Shown here piece by piece: positions 62,732 to 64,000 of a stretch of DNA of 64,000 bases. The stretch is taken from the NCBI RefSeq assembly GCF_000966195.1, contig NZ_LAHL01000033.1, positions 1 to 64,000 of the forward strand, given 5' to 3'. Below the pieces are notes generated by a model. The model saw nothing but the letters and a program-made list of their open reading frames with translations. It did no database searches and was not told where the DNA came from. The translations under genes were made by a program, and so were the position numbers. Within the stretch, counting starts at the first letter, position 1, and every line of letters starts with the position of its first letter. Source of the stretch: Domibacillus robiginosus. GTDB lineage: Bacteria; Bacillota; Bacilli; Bacillales; Domibacillaceae.

Positions 62732-63046
62732 CTTTAACGCCTCCTTTTGTTTTTGTTAAGAATATGTTTTATCGCTTTTCAAGGAAAGTATATATTTAAT
62801 ATGCCGCCTGCGAGCTTTTGCAGCTGTTTACATGATGTTTGTTTTATTTGAATGTATGCTGCCTGCTATCTTAATAGACTTCTTTTTTCTTTTCCTTACA
62901 AGAGAAAAGAACGTAAAAGCGCTCGATTATAAAACGAAGCAAAACATTGCTTGCCAACAAGGAGAAAGCATTTTTTAAACATACCTGTTTTATGATGAAC
63001 CAGGTTTTCCACTATATTCTTTTGTATATTTTTCAAAAAAAGTGGT
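62732..63046. other. Intergenic
   Basis: About 310 bp between two minus-strand genes. No convincing gene; contains the upstream part of a candidate small RNA. Confidence 0.4.
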
Positions 63047-63131
63047 TATGCTGTAGATGTTGGGAACTTCATCCCTCCAACTCCTATTTCAGCTGGTTAT
63101 TCGTTTGCCGAGGAAATCCTCGGCTTTTTTT
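63047..63131 (+). ncRNA. Candidate C-rich small RNA
   Basis: A -10-like TATGCT (63047-63052) is followed by GTTGG-(...)-CCAAC, a C-rich single strand ATCCCTCCAACTCC, and a strong terminator GCCGAGG-AAAT-CCTCGGC-TTTTTTT (63107-63131). The CUCC-rich core can pair with Shine-Dalgarno sequences, as in FsrA- or RoxS-type RNAs, on which the idea rests. The -35 is weak. No family was recognised. Confidence 0.4.
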
Positions 63132-63208
63132 AGTCCTTCAGCTGACGCCCGCTCCCATACTCTTTCTTTGCTTACATATAAGCTTTGTTTTACATCAGAC
63201 GATAAAAC

Positions 63209-63267
63209 AAAAAAACAGTCCAAATACGATTCCATATAGGAACTTTTTTGGACTGTTTTTATTTTTT
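63209..63267 (-). terminator. Terminator of the STAS-protein gene
   Basis: AAAACAGTCCAAA and TTTGGACTGTTTT enclose an inner TTCC/GGAA hairpin; U-run on the minus strand. Confidence 0.88.
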
Positions 63268-63276
63268 CCCCTATCG

Positions 63277-64000
63277 CTACATATGACTGGAAATAACAGC
63301 ATGTGATAGTGTAGAAGTAATGGATATTTTGTCAAAATTAAGACCAAGCTGAACGGCTGTTTGCGCTAGTTCCGGGCGAATACCTGACAGTGTTGTTTTT
63401 ACGCCAATTAATCCCAATGCTTCGACAAGATGGAAAAGCTGCTGGGCTACCATCGTATCGATCATAATGACACCCGATAAATCAATCAACAAGTGATCTA
63501 CTCTTTTTTCTGCACACTGCTCGAGCGTTTTTTCTAAAATTAACTTGGCCCGTGCTGTATCAATATCACCTACAAGCGGCAAAAGCCCTATTCCACGATT
63601 TAATGTAATAACGGGTGAACTTAATTCATTAATCATTTCCTGCTGGCTTTGAAGCCGTTTCACTGAAAATTTGTGATGCTCCTGCATAAACCACATGACT
63701 ACATGATCAATAGCACTAATTACCCGCTGTTTCCAGAGGTCCGCTTCATTCTGCGGATAAGCGGACTGATTTATGGAGAAAAATTCTTCCAGGAATTGAA
63801 GATATTGATCCCGTGTTCTGAAAAATTCTCTTACGATAAAATGCATCGGCGTATTTAAATGATGCTCATCCTTGGCAACATTAATAATCCATTTTTCAAA
63901 TTCCTTTAAAAATACACTTTCTTCTTCAACAAATAATTCGCAAAACTGCAGATGGAATTCATAATTCTGTTTTTTTAGCAATTCAATAGCATAAGGATCC
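63277..64000 (-). CDS. RsbR-type STAS-domain stress sensor (5' end beyond window)
   Basis: At least 241 codons; the frame is open to the edge of the window (PYAIELLKKQNYEF...), so the N-terminus is incomplete. The N-terminal helical part (FCELFVEEESVFLKEFEKWI) and C-terminal STAS domain (SPVITLNRGIGLLPLVGDID, HLLIDLSGVIMIDTMVAQQL with the phosphorylatable Ser/Thr positions) are those of RsbR paralogues, the stressosome sensors that control RsbT and SigB. A TTG at 63981 could be a start but has no ribosome binding site in view. Terminator follows at 63209. Confidence 0.8.
   Translation of the reverse strand, partial: DPYAIELLKKQNYEFHLQFCELFVEEESVFLKEFEKWIINVAKDEHHLNTPMHFIVREFFRTRDQYLQFLEEFFSINQSAYPQNEADLWKQRVISAIDHVVMWFMQEHHKFSVKRLQSQQEMINELSSPVITLNRGIGLLPLVGDIDTARAKLILEKTLEQCAEKRVDHLLIDLSGVIMIDTMVAQQLFHLVEALGLIGVKTTLSGIRPELAQTAVQLGLNFDKISITSTLSHAVISSHM

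Noticed and set aside
62947-63306. A 119-codon plus-strand frame
   Set aside because: Contains the terminator of a candidate small RNA and the antisense end of the STAS gene; no ribosome binding site.

Overview
The window is chromosomal DNA of an endospore-forming Bacillaceae species, one that is not Bacillus subtilis itself. The basis is gene content and order: aconitase (citB), the block yneK-ccdC-ccdA-ynzD-yneF-tkt-ynzC-yneB-yneA-lexA in the order known from B. subtilis, cotJABC, two Spo0E-type phosphatases, a YjcZ-type peptide, Gram-positive ribosome binding sites, SigA, SigB and LexA sites, and candidate Spo0A boxes. There are no rRNA or tRNA genes and no CRISPR array.

Layout. 1-4300: citB with its promoter, corA, and a small membrane-anchored gene behind a SigB-type promoter. 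4300-8400: a degraded zone with two genes broken by in-frame stops, a frameshift relic, and an intact operon of an XRE-AbrB fusion regulator with a macrolide-type glycosyltransferase. 8490-17920: a KinB-like sensor kinase, a lytic transglycosylase, a BCCT osmolyte transporter, a large coiled-coil protein of unknown role, a DUF485 plus ActP-type symporter operon behind a CcpA site, an L,D-transpeptidase and a PucR-type regulator. 18400-22400: YetF-like and SCO1-like genes with several tiny genes and relics. 22490-28870: sbcDC, yneK, ccdC, ccdA and ynzD; yneI (ccdB) is absent.

28900-36500 is an accessory island. It has three copies of one tyrosine-recombinase gene (one intact, two truncated relics) alternating with two secreted cell-surface genes, an SH3b protein and an SLH-GDSL esterase. 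The intact recombinase mRNA begins with a hairpin that covers its ribosome binding site, and one relic keeps the same hairpin with compensating base changes. 36600-41150 is the housekeeping SOS and tkt block, with four LexA-type boxes between divergent yneA and lexA; sirA (yneE) is absent. 41340-49400: a GGDEF protein, a short-chain dehydrogenase, a three-gene ABC exporter, a dinB-dsdA pair and a Dabb protein.

49400-59200 is a second accessory zone: an SLH gene interrupted by TAG, another small gene interrupted by TAA, zinc-finger micro-genes, a Spo0E-type gene with an upstream 0A box, a large serine recombinase and IDEAL-type small proteins. 59300-64000 is sporulation-flavoured: a YiiX-type hydrolase, a YjcZ-type peptide, cotJABC, an SOS-controlled WYL-like protein, an IDEAL protein, a candidate small RNA and an RsbR-type STAS protein that runs off the window.

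Themes. DNA damage (lexA, yneA, dinB, the SOS-controlled small protein, sbcDC), sporulation phosphorelay tuning (KinB-like kinase, two Spo0E proteins, 0A boxes) and cell-surface variation (SLH, SH3b, recombinases) recur. Several genes are broken by in-frame TAA, TAG and TGA codons or single-base shifts, mostly in the accessory zones; since all three stops occur, ordinary pseudogenisation or assembly error is more likely than recoding.
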